Assembly (NCBI GenBank): GCA_001660395.1
Contig: LXWE01000002.1
Location: 558,001 to 622,000 of the forward strand
Direction: 5' to 3'
DNA: 64,000 nucleotides
Source: Alteromonadaceae bacterium XY-R5
Lineage (GTDB): Bacteria > Pseudomonadota > Gammaproteobacteria > Enterobacterales > Alteromonadaceae
A program made the position numbers and the translations under genes. Within the stretch, counting starts at the first letter, position 1. Each line of letters starts with the position of its first letter. Shown piece after piece: positions 44,052 through 52,792 of the stretch. The notes below the pieces were generated by a model, which was not told the DNA's origin, searched no databases, and was given only the letters and a program-made list of their open reading frames with translations.

Positions 44052-44996
44052 ATGAAACTATCGACTATCTTGGCAACCGGGATCACCCTGAGCTGTTTAA
44101 GTGTAAATGCATTGGCCCTGACCATAGGATTTGCCCAGGTTGGGTCAGAAAGTGGCTGGCGTACCAGCTTCAGCGAATCGGTAAAGGCTGAAGCTAAAAA
44201 GCGTGGTATCGACCTGAAATTTTCCGATGCTCAGCAAAAGCAGGAAAACCAGATCAAAGCGGTACGCAGTTTTATCGCCCAGGGCGTGGATGCCATCATC
44301 ATCGCGCCTGTGGTAGAAACAGGCTGGAAGCCAGTGCTGCGCGAAGCCAAGCGTGCCCGTATTCCGGTGGTGATAGTGGATCGCAATATTCAGGTGGGTG
44401 ATGACAGTTTGTTTGTGACTCGTATCGCCTCTGATTTCAGCGAAGAAGGCCGTAAAGCCGCACAATGGCTGATGGATACGACTCAGGGTAACTGCAAGAT
44501 AGTGGAACTGCAGGGCACAGTAGGCGCCACCGCCGCTATCGATCGGGCCCAGGGCTTTAATGACGTGATTGGTAAATACCCCAATGCCAACATTGTGCGC
44601 AGCCAAACCGGTGAATTTACCCGTACTAAGGGTAAAGAAGTGATGGAGAGTATCCTTAAAGCCGAAAATGGCGGTAAAGGGGTTTGCGCCCTCTGGGCTC
44701 ACAACGACGAAATGGCGCTGGGCGGCATTCAGGCAATTAAAGAAGCCGGTCTGAAACCGGGTAGCGATATTCTGGTGGTGTCAGTAGACGGTGTGCCAGA
44801 TTACTTCAAGGCTATGGCCGATGGCGATGCTAACGCCACGGTAGAGCTTTCTCCGCATCTGGGCGGCCCTGCCTTTGATGTGATTGAAAAGTATCTGGGT
44901 GGCGATAAAAACATTCCAAAACTCATCAGTACCACAGGTGATCTTTTCACTCAGGACACAGCTGCGGCTGAATACCAGAAACGTCGTTTGCAATAA
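44052..44996 (+). CDS. ytfQ: Periplasmic furanose-binding protein (YtfQ-like)
   Basis: 314 residues with a signal peptide (cut near ALA, residue 22). The mature protein is a type I sugar-binding protein: TIGFAQVGSESGWRTSFSES, GVDAIIIAPVVETGWKPVLR, VVIVDRNIQV, LWAHNDEMALGGIQAIKEAG and VVSVDGVPDYFKAMADGD. These segments closely match E. coli YtfQ, which binds galactofuranose. In this arabinose cluster L-arabinofuranose is the likely ligand. Start 44052 has GGGGGAAAG upstream. Confidence 0.88.
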   Translation: MKLSTILATGITLSCLSVNALALTIGFAQVGSESGWRTSFSESVKAEAKKRGIDLKFSDAQQKQENQIKAVRSFIAQGVDAIIIAPVVETGWKPVLREAKRARIPVVIVDRNIQVGDDSLFVTRIASDFSEEGRKAAQWLMDTTQGNCKIVELQGTVGATAAIDRAQGFNDVIGKYPNANIVRSQTGEFTRTKGKEVMESILKAENGGKGVCALWAHNDEMALGGIQAIKEAGLKPGSDILVVSVDGVPDYFKAMADGDANATVELSPHLGGPAFDVIEKYLGGDKNIPKLISTTGDLFTQDTAAAEYQKRRLQ

Positions 44997-45012
44997 CGAC
45001 AACCTCATCAAA

Positions 45013-45035
45013 ATGCCCTGGTGCAGCCGGGGCAT
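45013..45035 (+). other. Intercistronic hairpin after the binding-protein gene
   Basis: ATGCCCTGG (45013-45021) pairs with CCGGGGCAT (45027-45035) with one G-U pair and a 5-nt loop, 17 bp past the ytfQ stop. Similar hairpins after binding-protein genes protect the upstream mRNA and raise its yield relative to ATPase and permease (malE-malF precedent). Related in sequence to the hairpin at 40443-40470. Confidence 0.6.
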
Positions 45036-45058
45036 ACTCAGCCAACAGGATGCAGACC

Positions 45059-46564
45059 ATGCAAGAGTCGGTATTAGCGCTGGAAAATATCAGCAAAACC
45101 TTTCCCGGGGTGAAAGCCCTGCAAGGCGTGCAGTTAACTCTGCGAGCAGGCGAAGTGCATGCTCTGCTGGGTGAAAACGGCGCCGGAAAATCCACTTTAG
45201 TCAAAGTGATGACTGGTGCCATGCGTAAAGACGAAGGTACTGGACGCATGTGCTTTGACGGTAAAGATCGAGACTTTACCAGTCCGTCTGAGGCACAAAA
45301 AGCCGGTATCAGTACCGTGTATCAGGAAGTGAACCTGTTACCTAACCTGAGCGTGGCGCAGAATTTATTTTTAGGACATGAGCCTAAGCGCTTTGCCCTT
45401 ATCCAACATAGTCGTATGCAGCAGCAGGCGCGTGAGTTACTCAAGCAATTTAAGCTGGATATCGATGTCACCGCACCGCTGAATCAGTTCTCGGTGGCGG
45501 TACAGCAGCTGATTGCCATCGCTCGCGGCGTGGCCATGAAAGCCAAGGTGCTGGTACTGGACGAACCCACGGCCAGTCTGGATAAAGACGAAGTTGAAAC
45601 CCTGTTTGGGGTGATGGAACAGCTGAAAAGTGAAGGGGTAGCAATAGTCTTTATCAGCCACTTCCTTGATCAGGTCTATCGCATCAGTGACCGCATTACC
45701 GTGCTGCGTAATGGCCAGTTTATTGGTGAGTACATAACCGCAGAATTGCCCCGGCCTAAGCTGATTGAAGCCATGCTGGGTAAAGAATTACAGGCCATGC
45801 ACGGCCAACATCAACCTGGCTGTGCCGATAGCGTTGATGCCCCGGCCTTGTTCAAAATGGACAAGGTATGCGTGAAAAACTCCATCGAAAACATGGATAT
45901 CCTGGTGCCCAAAGGCCAGGCCATAGGCATGGCTGGTCTGTTAGGTTCAGGCCGTACCGAAGTCTGTCGGGCGATTTTTGGGGTCGACAGCGTGGCCTCA
46001 GGTCAGATGCAACTGGCTGATGCACCGCTAAAACCACAAAGCCCTGCCGAAGCCATCAAGGCCGGAGTGGCCCTGTGTCCGGAAGACAGAAAAACCGACG
46101 GCATTATCGGGCCTTTGTCGATTCGCGAAAATATCGCTTTAGCATTGCAGGCGCGATTGGGTTGGTGGCGTTATTTATCTAAGGCCAAACAGCAGGCGCT
46201 GGCGGATAAATACATCGAGGAATTACAGATTGCCACACCGGATGCGGAAAAGCCTATCGGTCAGCTCAGTGGTGGTAATCAGCAAAAGGTGATCCTGGCG
46301 CGCTGGCTGGCAACACAGCCGCAACTGCTGGTGCTGGATGAACCGACCCGGGGCATCGACATTGGTGCCCATGCCGAGATATTGAATCTGATTAAACGTC
46401 TGTGTCACGACGGTATGTCGTTACTGGTGACCTCGTCAGAGCTCGAAGAGCTTGTGGCCTTTGCTAACAAAGTGGTGGTGTTACGTGACCGGCGCAAAGT
46501 GTCTGAGCTAAGTGGTGAGGACATGACGCCGCAACACATTATGCAAGCCATTGCCGAGGCCTAA
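45059..46564 (+). CDS. ytfR: Sugar ABC transporter ATPase with two nucleotide-binding domains (YtfR-like)
   Basis: 501 residues: domain 1 has Walker A GENGAGKST and Walker B VLVLDEPTASLD, while its signature (NQFSVAVQQLIAIARG) is degenerate. Domain 2 has the usual degenerate Walker A (GLLGSGRTE), signature QLSGGNQQKVILARWL and Walker B LLVLDEPTRGID. This duplicated layout is that of RbsA/XylG/YtfR ATPases. It energises the two permeases encoded next. Start 45059 is preferred over 45050 because CAGGATG is then correctly placed. Confidence 0.9.
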   Translation: MQESVLALENISKTFPGVKALQGVQLTLRAGEVHALLGENGAGKSTLVKVMTGAMRKDEGTGRMCFDGKDRDFTSPSEAQKAGISTVYQEVNLLPNLSVAQNLFLGHEPKRFALIQHSRMQQQARELLKQFKLDIDVTAPLNQFSVAVQQLIAIARGVAMKAKVLVLDEPTASLDKDEVETLFGVMEQLKSEGVAIVFISHFLDQVYRISDRITVLRNGQFIGEYITAELPRPKLIEAMLGKELQAMHGQHQPGCADSVDAPALFKMDKVCVKNSIENMDILVPKGQAIGMAGLLGSGRTEVCRAIFGVDSVASGQMQLADAPLKPQSPAEAIKAGVALCPEDRKTDGIIGPLSIRENIALALQARLGWWRYLSKAKQQALADKYIEELQIATPDAEKPIGQLSGGNQQKVILARWLATQPQLLVLDEPTRGIDIGAHAEILNLIKRLCHDGMSLLVTSSELEELVAFANKVVVLRDRRKVSELSGEDMTPQHIMQAIAEA

Positions 46565-46568
46565 GATC

Positions 46569-47669
46569 ATGTCGCAACAACCCCAGAGTTTATCCATAGT
46601 GAACAAAGTAGATTCTCCGGCCGATGAGGCCCTGATTGCAGCCCGTAAGGCCAGATACAGCCCGGGTAAAAGTACCAACGCCCTGGGCCGTTATCTGTGG
46701 CCTGTCTCGGCGCTGGTGTTATTGCTGCTGGTTAACCTGTTTATGGATGCCAGTTTCTTTTCCATCAGTTATCAGGACGGCCGTTTATATGGTTCGCTCA
46801 TTGATATTCTGAATCGAAGCGCGCCTGTGGCCTTGCTGGCCATTGGCATGAGTGTGGTGATTGCCACCGGTGGTATCGATTTGTCGGTAGGGGCAGTAAT
46901 GGCCATTGCCGGTGCGGTGTGCGCGGGTATGCTGGTGGGGGGGAATTACAGCCTGTTCACTGTGATATGTGCGGGACTCACTGTTGGTATCGTGGCTGGT
47001 TTAGTTAATGGCGGTCTGGTGAGCTTTTTAGGTATCCAGCCGATAGTGGCAACGCTGTTGCTGATGGTCGCAGGACGCGGTGTGGCGCAGCTGATTAATC
47101 AGGGCCAGATCGTGACGTTCCAGAGCGATGCCTTTGCCTTTATTGGCATAGGGGCGTTTTTAGGTTTGCCGTTTCCTGTATGGCTGGTGTTGATCACGCT
47201 GCTGTTAAGCCAGCTGTTATTACGCCGCACAGCCCTTGGACTGTTTATTGAAGCGGTAGGCTGTAATGCCAGTGCCAGTCGTTACCTTGGGATCAACGAT
47301 AAAGGCGTGAAACTGTTTGTGTATGGCTTAACTGGCTTTTGTGCGGCCATTGCCGGCATGATCGCGACGGCGGACATTCAGGGCGCCGATGGTAATAATA
47401 CCGGATTATGGCTGGAGCTGGACGCGATTCTGGCAGTGGTAATTGGTGGCGCAGCGCTATCAGGCGGGCGCTTCTCGCTGGTGCTTTCGGTGGTTGGTGC
47501 GCTGATCATTCAAACCCTCAGCACCACCATTATTTTAAGTGGCTTACCGGCCAAGTTTAACCTGTTGATTAAAGCGTCTGTGGTACTGATTGTGCTGTTA
47601 CTGCAATCGGATGTATTCCGTCAGCACGCACAAAGTGTGTTGAAAGGCCTCAAAGGAGGTAAAGCCTGA
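46569..47669 (+). CDS. ytfT: Sugar ABC transporter permease (YtfT-like)
   Basis: 366 residues with about 8-10 TM helices. Family hallmarks: APVALLAIGMSVVIATGGID and LSVGAVMAIAGAV, GLVNGGLVSFLGIQPIVATL, AVGCNASASRYLGIN and LELDAILAVVIGGAALSGGR. It is one half of a heterodimeric channel with the next gene product. A hydrophilic N-terminal extension of about 40 residues precedes helix 1. It begins 4 bp after the ATPase stop. Confidence 0.9.
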   Translation: MSQQPQSLSIVNKVDSPADEALIAARKARYSPGKSTNALGRYLWPVSALVLLLLVNLFMDASFFSISYQDGRLYGSLIDILNRSAPVALLAIGMSVVIATGGIDLSVGAVMAIAGAVCAGMLVGGNYSLFTVICAGLTVGIVAGLVNGGLVSFLGIQPIVATLLLMVAGRGVAQLINQGQIVTFQSDAFAFIGIGAFLGLPFPVWLVLITLLLSQLLLRRTALGLFIEAVGCNASASRYLGINDKGVKLFVYGLTGFCAAIAGMIATADIQGADGNNTGLWLELDAILAVVIGGAALSGGRFSLVLSVVGALIIQTLSTTIILSGLPAKFNLLIKASVVLIVLLLQSDVFRQHAQSVLKGLKGGKA

Positions 47670-48628
47670 TGTCTACACGTTACTTACCCCTTTATGTGAC
47701 AGGCGCTCTATTAAGTTTGTTATTTGGTCTGGGTGCGATCCAGTTTGATGGCTTTGGCAGCATGCGGGTGGTCTTAAACCTGTTTAGTGACAACGCCTTT
47801 TTGATGATTACTGCTATTGGCATGACCTTAGTGATCATTTCCGGCGGTATTGATTTGTCCGTTGGCTCAGTGATTGCCTTAAGTGGCGTGCTCTGTGGCC
47901 TGTTGATCGGTGAGTATGGCTGGCATCCGCTGGCTGCCTTTGCGCTGATCTTACCACTGGCGACATTATTTGGTGCCATTATGGGCATGTGGATTCACGT
48001 GTATAAGTTGCAGCCCTTTATTGTGACCCTGGCCGGAATGTTTTTTGCCCGGGGCCTGGCAACCATGTTAAGCGAAGAATCCATCGCCATTGACCACCCT
48101 TTCTATGATGCGGTGGCCGACTTTGGATTCTCCTTGCCTGGCAATGCCTGGTTAGGCACGTCGACCCTGTTACTGTTGTTGGTATTAGTGGTAGCGGTAT
48201 TGGTGATGCATTACAGCCGTTTCGGCGCTTATGTGTATGCTCTTGGGGGCAATCATCAATCAGCTGAATTAATGGGCGTGCCTGTAGCAAAGGCTACGAT
48301 CGGCATCTATGCCACCAGTAGTTTTCTGGCGGCCCTGGCCGGGATCGTATTTACCTTTTATACCTTCTCGGGCTATGCCCTGACAGCCGTGGGCACAGAG
48401 TTAGATGCGATAGCCGCAGTGGTGATTGGCGGTACGTTACTCACCGGTGGCAGCGGCTTTGTGGTGGGCACTATTTTGGGTGTGCTGATGATGGGCGTGA
48501 TCCAAACCTATATTATTTTTGACGGCAGCCTGAGCAGTTGGTGGACAAAAATCGTCATCGGGTTACTGCTGTTTTTCTTTATCGTGCTGCAAAAGCTTTT
48601 GAACAGAGGGAGAGTTCAACATGCCTGA
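47669..48628 (+). CDS. yjfF: Sugar ABC transporter permease (YjfF-like)
   Basis: 319 residues, the second permease of the furanose importer. Shared blocks with YtfT: IGMTLVIISGGIDLSVGSVI, VYKLQPFIVTLAGMFFARGL, ALGGNHQSAELMGVPVAKAT and ELDAIAAVVIGGTLLTGGSG. Its start overlaps the YtfT stop (TGATG), so translation is coupled. The order ytfQ-ytfR-ytfT-yjfF is the same as in E. coli. Confidence 0.9.
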   Translation: MSTRYLPLYVTGALLSLLFGLGAIQFDGFGSMRVVLNLFSDNAFLMITAIGMTLVIISGGIDLSVGSVIALSGVLCGLLIGEYGWHPLAAFALILPLATLFGAIMGMWIHVYKLQPFIVTLAGMFFARGLATMLSEESIAIDHPFYDAVADFGFSLPGNAWLGTSTLLLLLVLVVAVLVMHYSRFGAYVYALGGNHQSAELMGVPVAKATIGIYATSSFLAALAGIVFTFYTFSGYALTAVGTELDAIAAVVIGGTLLTGGSGFVVGTILGVLMMGVIQTYIIFDGSLSSWWTKIVIGLLLFFFIVLQKLLNRGRVQHA

Positions 48629-49580
48629 GGCAATGCCTAAAGTAATTAGCCAAACGTTAACGCTGAAAGCCTGTATCGATGTTAAAAATAAACTCGGTGA
48701 AGGTGTGATTTGGGATCAGGATGGCAGTGCCGTCTGGTGGACCGACATTCTGGGCAAAACCCTGTTTAGGATGAGTTGGCCCGATGAACAACTTGAGCGT
48801 TGGGTGCTGCCAGAGGGCGTAAGTTGTTTTGCCTTGCTTAGTAAAGCTGATCCCATGCGTAAGCGTTTTCCGTTGCTGGTTGGCTTTGTATCGGGTATTG
48901 CACTTTACGATCCTGCCAGTGGCGACTTTATGTGGGTAGCCAAACCTGAACCGGGCGTAAAAGGTAATCGCAGCAACGATGGCCGCGTCGATCCTAAAGG
49001 CCGTTTGTGGCTGGGTACCATGGTGGAACAGCGTCACTTACCGCAACAGCAGGGCGTATTGTATAAACTCGACGGCAATGGCTGTCAGGGGATGCTGGGA
49101 GCACTAACTATACCTAACAGCCTGTGCTGGAGCCCGGACGGCAGCACCATGTATCACGGTGAAACCACCACAGGTCTTATCCGTCAGTTTCCGTTTGACC
49201 TTGATAGTGGCAGCCTGGGCGAGCCGGTAGCATTTGCGAATACGCAGCCTTACGGTGAGCCTGATGGCGCCATTATCGACGCCGACGGTTACATGCTATG
49301 TGCCCTCTGGGGCGGTGGCGCAGTCGCGCGCTTTGCGCCAGACGGTGAATTGGTGGCCTTGCATCCATTACCTGTGTCTCAGGTGACCTGTGTTGCGTTA
49401 GGCGGCCCGGATGGCAGTACCTTGTTCGTGACGACTTCGACTCAGGACTTGACCAAAGCCGAACAACAGAATCAGCCATTGGCAGGTAACCTGTTTGTAT
49501 TCGAAACACCTTATAAAGCCGCGCCCGCGCCAACCTTGGCTGTGCAGCCATGGGAGAAGTTAAACCGTGCACTCCCTTAG
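48621..49580 (+). CDS. SMP-30/gluconolactonase family sugar lactonase
   Basis: A 319-residue six-bladed propeller that opens a sugar-acid lactone. Metal ligands are recognisable: Glu in KNKLGEGVIWD, Asn in GNRSNDGRVDPKGRLWLGTM, Asn in IPNSLCWSPDG and Asp in GEPDGAIIDADG. It supplies the second pathway step (L-arabinono-lactone to L-arabonate). It overlaps the upstream permease gene by 8 bp and the downstream GH43 gene by 14 bp, so the operon is tightly packed here. Confidence 0.87.
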   Translation: MPEAMPKVISQTLTLKACIDVKNKLGEGVIWDQDGSAVWWTDILGKTLFRMSWPDEQLERWVLPEGVSCFALLSKADPMRKRFPLLVGFVSGIALYDPASGDFMWVAKPEPGVKGNRSNDGRVDPKGRLWLGTMVEQRHLPQQQGVLYKLDGNGCQGMLGALTIPNSLCWSPDGSTMYHGETTTGLIRQFPFDLDSGSLGEPVAFANTQPYGEPDGAIIDADGYMLCALWGGGAVARFAPDGELVALHPLPVSQVTCVALGGPDGSTLFVTTSTQDLTKAEQQNQPLAGNLFVFETPYKAAPAPTLAVQPWEKLNRALP

Positions 49581-50631
49581 TTGTATACGCCCTTTGCTGT
49601 TGGGCGTTGGGATCCTGGCCCTTATGGGTTGTCAAAAAGCAGTAATTGAAGCCGATATGCCTGAACCTGAGAACGTGCAGGCTGTTGCTGAAAATTCCCC
49701 GGTGATTGCGCGTCGCGCTGATCCCTGGGTGATCCGCGAACAGGTAGAAGGAAAGCCTGAGTATTTCTTCACGGCCTCTGTACCCGCATTTGACCGTATC
49801 ATTTTACGTAAGAGCAACTCTCTTAAAGGGCTTGCCGACGCAGAAGAAATTACCATCTGGCAGAAGCATGCAAGTGGCCCCATGAGCCTGAATATCTGGG
49901 CGCCTGAGTTACATCGTATCGACGGTGTCTGGTATGTGTATTTTGCCGCTGGCAAGGCGGAAGAGCCGTTCTACATTCGCATGTATGTGCTAAAAAACAG
50001 CAGCGATGACCCTACCCACGGCACCTGGGAAGAATTAGGCCGGGTAGAGGGCGCACGTGACACGTTTTCTCTCGATGCCACCCAGTTTGCCCTTAATGGT
50101 CAGCAATATTTGGCCTGGGCACAGCAGGACGATGCGAAAAGCTATAATACCGCCATCTTGCTGGCAAAATTGATTTCTCCAACCGAAGTGGGTGAGCCAC
50201 AGGCAGTGCTGACCGAGCCTCTGCTGGAATGGGAGCGTATTGGCTTTAAAGTCAATGAAGGCCCAGCTGTGTTGGTTAAAAATGGCAAAATCTTCCTGAC
50301 CTATTCTGCCAGTGCCACAGACCATAACTACGCCATGGGCTTACTCTGGGCAGACGCGAATAGGGATATTATGGATGCCGCCAACTGGCATAAATCGCCT
50401 CAGCCAGTGTTTACTACCCAGCCCAGACTGCAACGCTTTGGCCCTGGCCACAATAGCTTTACGGTGGATGAACAGGGCAGGGATGTAATGGTGTATCACG
50501 CTCGCCCTTACAAAGAATTGCAGGGTAGCCCTCTCACAGATGGTAACCGTCATGCCTATATGCGCTTGCTGGACTGGGATGAAAACGGTATGCCGGTTTT
50601 TCATAATACCCAGCCTGATCGCCTTAAATAA
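49567..50631 (+). CDS. GH43 arabinofuranosidase-like lipoprotein
   Basis: 354 residues from a GTG start. The signal peptide ends in a lipobox (ALMGC, Cys22), so the protein is membrane-anchored in the periplasm or on the outer membrane. GH43 residues: Asp52 (RRADPWVI), Asp170 (FSLDATQF) and Glu231 (KVNEGPAV). It is the exported paralogue of the cytoplasmic enzyme at 28784-29785. Last gene of the dehydratase operon, followed by a strong terminator. It probably releases arabinofuranose directly for the YtfQ-like binding protein. Confidence 0.88.
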   Translation: MHSLSCIRPLLLGVGILALMGCQKAVIEADMPEPENVQAVAENSPVIARRADPWVIREQVEGKPEYFFTASVPAFDRIILRKSNSLKGLADAEEITIWQKHASGPMSLNIWAPELHRIDGVWYVYFAAGKAEEPFYIRMYVLKNSSDDPTHGTWEELGRVEGARDTFSLDATQFALNGQQYLAWAQQDDAKSYNTAILLAKLISPTEVGEPQAVLTEPLLEWERIGFKVNEGPAVLVKNGKIFLTYSASATDHNYAMGLLWADANRDIMDAANWHKSPQPVFTTQPRLQRFGPGHNSFTVDEQGRDVMVYHARPYKELQGSPLTDGNRHAYMRLLDWDENGMPVFHNTQPDRLK

Positions 50632-50645
50632 GCGTTTGCTGCATT

Positions 50646-50672
50646 AAAAAAGGCGCGTTAAGCGCCTTTTTT
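50646..50672. terminator. Bidirectional intrinsic terminator closing the arabinose operon
   Basis: AAAAAAGGCGC (50646-50656) and GCGCCTTTTTT (50662-50672) form a perfect 11-bp stem between the convergent GH43 lipoprotein and first RpiR genes. Confidence 0.9.
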
Positions 50673-50689
50673 GGTTGTCGAGGAATGTC

Positions 50690-51607
50690 TTAATCGCCGA
50701 TGGGCTGTTGCGGCACGATCCCGTGCATCGAGGCTACACTGGCGCGCACGCGTTTCAGGGTGCTTTCGGCTTTATCACCTAATAGCATGGCAATGCGATG
50801 CACAAGACAGTCGATCACCAGCAACTGAGAAAAACGCATAGGGTTAGGCTGGTTGTGGGCCACGCCAGACTGAGATAATTCAACATTCAGACACACATCA
50901 ATATTGCGCGCTAACGGGCTGTTGCTGTCGGTGATGGCAACTGTGGTGGCGCCGTAATAGTCGGCCAGTTCCGCGCTGTCGAGCAAAGACGCGGGACGTC
51001 CGGTGGAAGACACAAACAAGGCGACGTCGTTTTCATTCATGGTGGCTGCCGACATGCGCTGCAGGTAACTGTCGATATAAGCGGTGCAATTGATGTTTAA
51101 ACGGAACAGCCGGTTTTGTACTTCAGTGGCTAATATTGCCGAACTTCCGCCAGTACCATAAATAAACACGCGATTGGCCTTAGAAATGGCCTGAGCCGCT
51201 TTTTCCATGGCTTCTAATGGTAGCTTTTGTGCCGTAAATTCAAGCTCGCGGGCCGCCGCGTGGTAAACATTATCTAAGTAAGAACCCGACGGTCGTGGAC
51301 GATTACCTTCTTCAGAATCTTTAAACGCTTGCACGATAGCCAGATGCTGGGAAAGCAGAATCTTTAGATCTTTAAAACCTTCACAGCCAACGTTGCGACC
51401 AAAGCGCACGACCGTAGCTTCGCTTACATCTGTGATGGCCGAGACTTCTTTAACGCTGGCGGAGGCAAATTGTGATGGCGAATCCAGCAGAAACTGAGCG
51501 ATTTTTTTATCGGACTTGCTCAGGCTTGGATAGACTTCTCTGACCAGGGATAGCAGGTCCGTTGCCATGTTGGTTGTGGTGTCAGTGTGATGGGGTTTCG
51601 TTGCCAC
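50690..51607 (-). CDS. RpiR-family transcriptional regulator 1
   Basis: About 305 residues from the GTG at 51607 (GAGGAT upstream); an ATG at 51568 lacks a ribosome site. An N-terminal RpiR helix-turn-helix (LSKSDKKIAQFLLDSP, ITDVSEATVVRFGRNVGCEG) is followed by a SIS sugar-phosphate-binding domain (RVFIYGTGGSSAILATEVQN, DVALFVSSTGRPASLLDSAE). It presumably senses a sugar phosphate or related sugar acid. It is highly similar to the next gene product, including the identical C-terminal SMHGIVPQQPIGD, so the two arose by tandem duplication. Confidence 0.88.
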   Translation of the reverse strand: MATKPHHTDTTTNMATDLLSLVREVYPSLSKSDKKIAQFLLDSPSQFASASVKEVSAITDVSEATVVRFGRNVGCEGFKDLKILLSQHLAIVQAFKDSEEGNRPRPSGSYLDNVYHAAARELEFTAQKLPLEAMEKAAQAISKANRVFIYGTGGSSAILATEVQNRLFRLNINCTAYIDSYLQRMSAATMNENDVALFVSSTGRPASLLDSAELADYYGATTVAITDSNSPLARNIDVCLNVELSQSGVAHNQPNPMRFSQLLVIDCLVHRIAMLLGDKAESTLKRVRASVASMHGIVPQQPIGD

Positions 51608-51620
51608 AAGATCCTCAGAG

Positions 51621-51682
51621 AATGAAAACAATACAATAATGACGAGGCTAACATTCCTGATGGTAAATGTCACCGCATTACA
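51621..51682. promoter_or_regulatory. Operator-like sequences upstream of RpiR 1
   Basis: 51621-51635 (minus) reads TGTATTGTTTTCATT preceded by ATTAT, sharing the ATTATTGTAT half-site of the arabinose promoters. 51668-51682 reads TGTCACCGCATTACA, one base from a TGTA-N7-TACA palindrome. Autoregulation is likely. Confidence 0.4.
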
Positions 51683-51753
51683 TATGAAACAATAAAACAA
51701 TACCGCCTAATTAAATAACCATCATCTATGCAGTTATGCTTCAGAACCGTTGG

Positions 51754-52686
51754 CTAATCGCCAATAGGCTGCTGGGGCACTATGCCATGCATAGACGCTA
51801 CGCTGGTGCGCACCCGCTTTAAGGTTTCTTCTGCAGCCTGACCAAGTTGTAATGCAATTTGATGGGCGAGGGCATCGATTACCGCGAGCTGTGAAAACCG
51901 CATAGGGTTGGGCTGATAATGGGCAACGCCAGATTGAGACAGGGTAACATTCAGGCACAGATTGACCTGACGTGCCAGTGAGCTGGCTCTATCCGTAATC
52001 GCAATGGTGCGAGCGCCGTAGTAATGGGCTAACTCGGCACTTTCCAATAATGAACGCGGGCGGCCGGTGGATGAAACAATCAATAGCAGATCATCCTGGC
52101 CTAGGGTGGAGGCAGACATACGCTGCAAGTAACTGTCGGTGTAAGTTGTACAGGGAATATTGAGGCGAAACAGGCGATTTTGAGCCTCTGAGGCCATGAT
52201 CGCGGAACTGCCGCCAATGCCGTAAATCAGGACCCTTTTAGCGCCTATTACCCACTGCGCCGCCTCGTGCAGTTGCTCTGTGCCCACAGAGGCCGATGTG
52301 AGCTTGAGAGCATCGATGGCTGCCCGGCAAATTTGATCAATATAGCTATTTGCAGTGCCTGTTGGCGACAGTCCCTGCTGGGCATCCTGGATGGCCTGAT
52401 GGACCGCCAGTTGCTGCGCCAGCAGAATTTTAAGATCTTTAAATCCCTCACAACCAAGGCGATAACCAAATCTGACCACGGTGGCTTCGCTCACTTCGGC
52501 GATGTCAGCAACTTCCCTCACACTCGCGCTAACAAAAGTCGATGGAGACTCAATTAATAGCTTTGCTACACGTTTTTCAGCCCGGCTTAATTGTGGCTTT
52601 AGTTGCTGCACGCGAGTCAGCACGTCCGCAGAGGCCTGAAAAAGGCGGTTATCTGAGGTTACGGGCGTTGGTGGTCGATTATCCAA
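51754..52686 (-). CDS. RpiR-family transcriptional regulator 2
   Basis: 310 residues from a TTG start at 52686 with AGGAG upstream. Same architecture as RpiR 1: helix-turn-helix (LSRAEKRVAKLLIESP, IAEVSEATVVRFGYRLGCEG) and SIS domain (RVLIYGIGGSSAIMASEAQN, DLLLIVSSTGRPRSLLESAE). It diverges from RpiR 1 mainly in the N-terminal 30 residues and in the segment before the SIS domain. It faces the PL8 gene across a region with a perfect TGTA-N7-TACA palindrome, so it is a good candidate regulator of the lyase/TBDR block. Confidence 0.88.
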   Translation of the reverse strand: MDNRPPTPVTSDNRLFQASADVLTRVQQLKPQLSRAEKRVAKLLIESPSTFVSASVREVADIAEVSEATVVRFGYRLGCEGFKDLKILLAQQLAVHQAIQDAQQGLSPTGTANSYIDQICRAAIDALKLTSASVGTEQLHEAAQWVIGAKRVLIYGIGGSSAIMASEAQNRLFRLNIPCTTYTDSYLQRMSASTLGQDDLLLIVSSTGRPRSLLESAELAHYYGARTIAITDRASSLARQVNLCLNVTLSQSGVAHYQPNPMRFSQLAVIDALAHQIALQLGQAAEETLKRVRTSVASMHGIVPQQPIGD

Positions 52687-52728
52687 TGGGTTTTACTCCT
52701 TAGTCAGTTTTCACCCTAACATGAATAA

Positions 52729-52747
52729 AATGTAGTGTCACTACATT
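52729..52747. promoter_or_regulatory. Perfect palindromic RpiR/HexR-type operator
   Basis: AATGTAGTGTCACTACATT is a 19-bp palindrome around a single central base. Its core TGTAGT-GTC-ACTACA fits the published HexR consensus (TGTARTNNNAYTACA), HexR being an RpiR protein. It lies 43 bp upstream of the RpiR 2 start and about 310 bp upstream of the PL8 start. Confidence 0.7.
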
Positions 52748-52777
52748 AAGTGGCGTTTAAATAGCTAAAAACATTAT

Positions 52778-52792
52778 TGTATGTAGTAATGC
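52778..52792. promoter_or_regulatory. TGTAT half-site near the PL8/RpiR 2 promoter
   Basis: ATTATTGTATGTAGTAATGC spans 52774-52793. It shares ATTATTGTAT with the AraD1 and secreted-GH43 sites but lacks the second half-site. Confidence 0.35.

Noticed and set aside
50690-52686. Naming either RpiR protein HexR
   Set aside because: Site style matches HexR, but none of its usual central-carbon targets (edd, zwf, pykA, gapA) is nearby, and there are two paralogues in a glycan locus.
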